Source: a bacterium (GTDB taxonomy: Bacteria; Patescibacteriota; Patescibacteriia; UBA2591; DAOWAM01). Taken from it: DNA of 16,315 bases. The stretch is from positions 1 through 16,315 of the forward strand of contig DAOWAM010000005.1 of assembly GCA_030634585.1 (NCBI GenBank), written 5' to 3'. Both the position numbers and the translations under genes were made by a program. Shown piece by piece: positions 16,001 through 16,315 of this stretch. The notes beneath the pieces were generated by a model. The model was not told the origin of the DNA, did no database searches, and saw only the letters and a program-made list of their open reading frames with translations. Each line of letters opens with the position of its first letter. Positions within the stretch are counted from its first letter, which is position 1.

Positions 16001-16315
16001 ATTACTTACCAACTGTCAGCTGACGGGGGAGTACATTGGGAAGATGTGACATTGGGAGTAGAACATATTTTTACTAATACTGGTAATGACTTACGTTGGC
16101 GAGCAAACTTGTCTACTAATGACGAAGCAATTACTCCAGAATTAAATCAAATTGGCATTAACTATGTTTATGCGAATTGTCAAACAGTAATTCCAATTAT
16201 TCCTTCCGAGGTAGGTGATTATGATCGCTTAATTATTGATAATACAATTAACGATCAAACAATTAGATATCAAATTCTAGACCGGGATGGTAATGTGGTT
16301 CCTGATTCAATGATC
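13016..16315 (+). CDS. Giant secreted repeat protein: two seven-blade propeller-like modules, each followed by a shared domain (3' end outside window)
   Basis: One frame is open from ATG 13016 to the right edge, 1100 codons with no stop. A second Met at 13034 could also start it. Residues 1-31 form a signal peptide (KLRLL, then a hydrophobic core, likely cut near VNA-AP). Residues about 123-452 contain seven repeats of 40-60 residues with the pattern hydrophobic-x-hydrophobic-D-x-N-N-x-x-H-hydrophobic-A/V-W, then I-Y-Y-R/Q-x-x-D-G-x-Q-W. Residues about 600-962 contain seven more, closer to each other in sequence. This suggests two seven-bladed beta-propellers, by inference. After each comes a homologous 67-residue domain (476-542 and 984-1050) with LNGQTI, YQLSADGGVHWEDV and NTGNDLRWRA or close variants. 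A further region begins near 1055. Blade 4 of the second set carries a Pro-rich insertion (SPPEIDPPPFERDPF). Function unknown; adhesion or glycan binding is plausible. I see no enzyme motif. Confidence 0.85.
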   Translation, partial: MFKQNKMKLRLLVICLICCLIIPTINLVNAAPTQDDSLGTYVDAFSDSTGLSTSDAYLDSNNEKIVLAPTVREEFVENFQDIEQIDSTNSSVDLDLSANQVRINQQWVNEVNISNTSSTASQSPDIAIDTNNNKYIVWREDDGAGKSQAYYRSYDGAQWSAIENVSDNNGNVNKVVIDIDDNDHPYIAWNDNSTGSYEIYYRSYDGAQWSSVTNISNTTSTNSYSPTFTIDSLNQLHFAWREGGAGGAIYCSSNGSQSNMTAGSSYIILDEPSIAVDSNSQLHLAWQNNNTLQTGNGYIDYNVDLGLGAGGGRISFTADASYPILRLDSADQPHIVWEENESGSKEIYYLLYEGVVASGNNLSNNAGASVNPNFVLSASNSPYLVWQDNTNGNQEIYYRYLNGSEWITTENISNNSSDSVSPAIDLDIYNKPQFVWQDDNNGIDDVYYQDSEFKTSGVIQSLKMNSYSTVVVDHATLTANATLNGQTIAYQLSADGGVHWEDVTTGVEHTFTDTGNDLRWRATLTTNNQEISPILNSVNLTITFADQIPNFDFLEDFSGLTYNDTSYTTANWDISAQKAKIFRQSFGANNISNNEGTSSKQSVAIDSNNHLHFAWFDNTPGDNAIYYQYWDGSQWQTLGGSLKISDYGNYYSDLYPLISLMLDTNNYPHLAWSDGGSIYYQYWDGSQWQTLGGSNIAFANPNTPSTQPSLALDANNYPHLAWNISIPSFQGGAERINYQYWDGSQWQLLEQIANGRCTTLLLDDSGYPYINYTKSATVEDSPPEIDPPPFERDPFALADFWIATITSYHQEYLTGYVVWDGQQWSDTSVVSDSLTSLSVSLLLDINDYPHIVWSDGTTINYQYWDGTQMQTSNSIASGDQPYLALDANNYLHFVYQASNTIYYQYWDGSQWQTSDQLIVSSTAEQARLNLDNNDVSYINWYDNFSGNQEVYYRQIVNSWDTSSQQFIAQSSKINGRTVDLWKATLTANNTLNGQTITYQLSADGGVHWEDVTLGVEHIFTNTGNDLRWRANLSTNDEAITPELNQIGINYVYANCQTVIPIIPSEVGDYDRLIIDNTINDQTIRYQILDRDGNVVPDSMI
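14441..14641 (+). repeat. First copy of the 67-residue post-propeller domain
   Basis: This stretch of the giant ORF (residues 476-542) aligns without gaps with 15965-16165. Shared cores include LNGQTI, YQLSADGGVHWEDVT and TGNDLRWRA. By eye roughly two-thirds of residues match. It is a module duplication within the gene; the fold is probably an all-beta sandwich, judged from alternating hydrophobic pattern only. Confidence 0.85.
14888..15750 (+). repeat. Near-identical DNA repeats in blades of the second propeller
   Basis: Copies at 14888-14934 and 15047-15093 are identical over 47 bases and encode IYYQYWDGSQWQTLGG. Shortened or diverged copies lie at 15221-15256, 15590-15627 and 15716-15750; the last is identical to the first two over 35 bases. 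All are in the same reading frame, once per blade. DNA-level identity, including third codon positions, points to recent duplication or gene conversion between blades, whereas the seven blades of the first module have diverged. Confidence 0.9.
15965..16165 (+). repeat. Second copy of the 67-residue post-propeller domain
   Basis: This is the counterpart of 14441-14641, covering residues 984-1050 of the giant ORF. It keeps the same order of motifs after the second set of blades, so the unit duplicated is probably propeller plus domain. The following sequence (from about 16174, CQTVIPIIPSEVGDYD) starts something different and runs off the window. Confidence 0.85.

Overview
The window is AT-rich bacterial DNA (visibly about two-thirds A+T, except for the first ~245 bases). 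Its gene set and protein styles fit a Patescibacteria/CPR genome: a compact rod-shape cluster (mreB-mreC-mreD-PBP2) with very short spacing, a DUF11-linker-membrane-CarboxypepD_reg surface protein of a kind common in that group, and a giant secreted repeat protein. This placement is an inference from architecture and composition; no rRNA or other phylogenetic marker RNA is present. All genes are on the + strand. No tRNA, rRNA, CRISPR array or transposase was found. No gene start has a recognisable Shine-Dalgarno sequence within about 20 bases.

Layout. Bases 1-245 are a higher-GC block with no confident gene, possibly a contig-edge join. Next is the 3' part of a DJ-1/PfpI gene lacking its N-terminal half (about 247-507), whose last codons occur twice. 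Two housekeeping genes follow, GAPDH (gap) and arginyl-tRNA synthetase (argS), ending in a strong hairpin terminator. A good sigma70-type promoter then opens the elongasome operon mreB, mreC, mreD, PBP2 (3483-7809). The next gene, asnA (ammonia-dependent asparagine synthetase), has its own promoter and arginine codon use unlike its neighbours. greA and lysS follow. The last 5.3 kb encode two exported proteins: a 620-residue membrane-anchored surface protein, and a very large secreted protein that runs off the right edge (1100 codons visible).

How the genes work together. MreB (actin-like), MreC, MreD and PBP2 form the lateral-wall synthesis machine. GAPDH, ArgS, LysS, AsnA and GreA serve glycolysis, translation, asparagine supply and transcript-cleavage rescue. 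The two 3' genes probably build the cell surface or act in attachment.

Most interesting points. (1) mreD is cut by a single in-frame TGA at 5796; the same frame continues for 38 sense codons with a membrane helix, and stops 8 bases into the PBP2 gene, giving a normal MreD length. (2) MreB has Gln140 and Leu167 where Caulobacter MreB has the catalytic Glu140 and Thr167. (3) The last ORF reads as two consecutive sets of seven beta-propeller-like blades, each followed by a copy of the same ~67-residue domain, with near-identical DNA repeats in the second set. (4) asnA looks horizontally acquired. (5) The left edge carries a broken DJ-1/PfpI gene with a duplicated 3' end.
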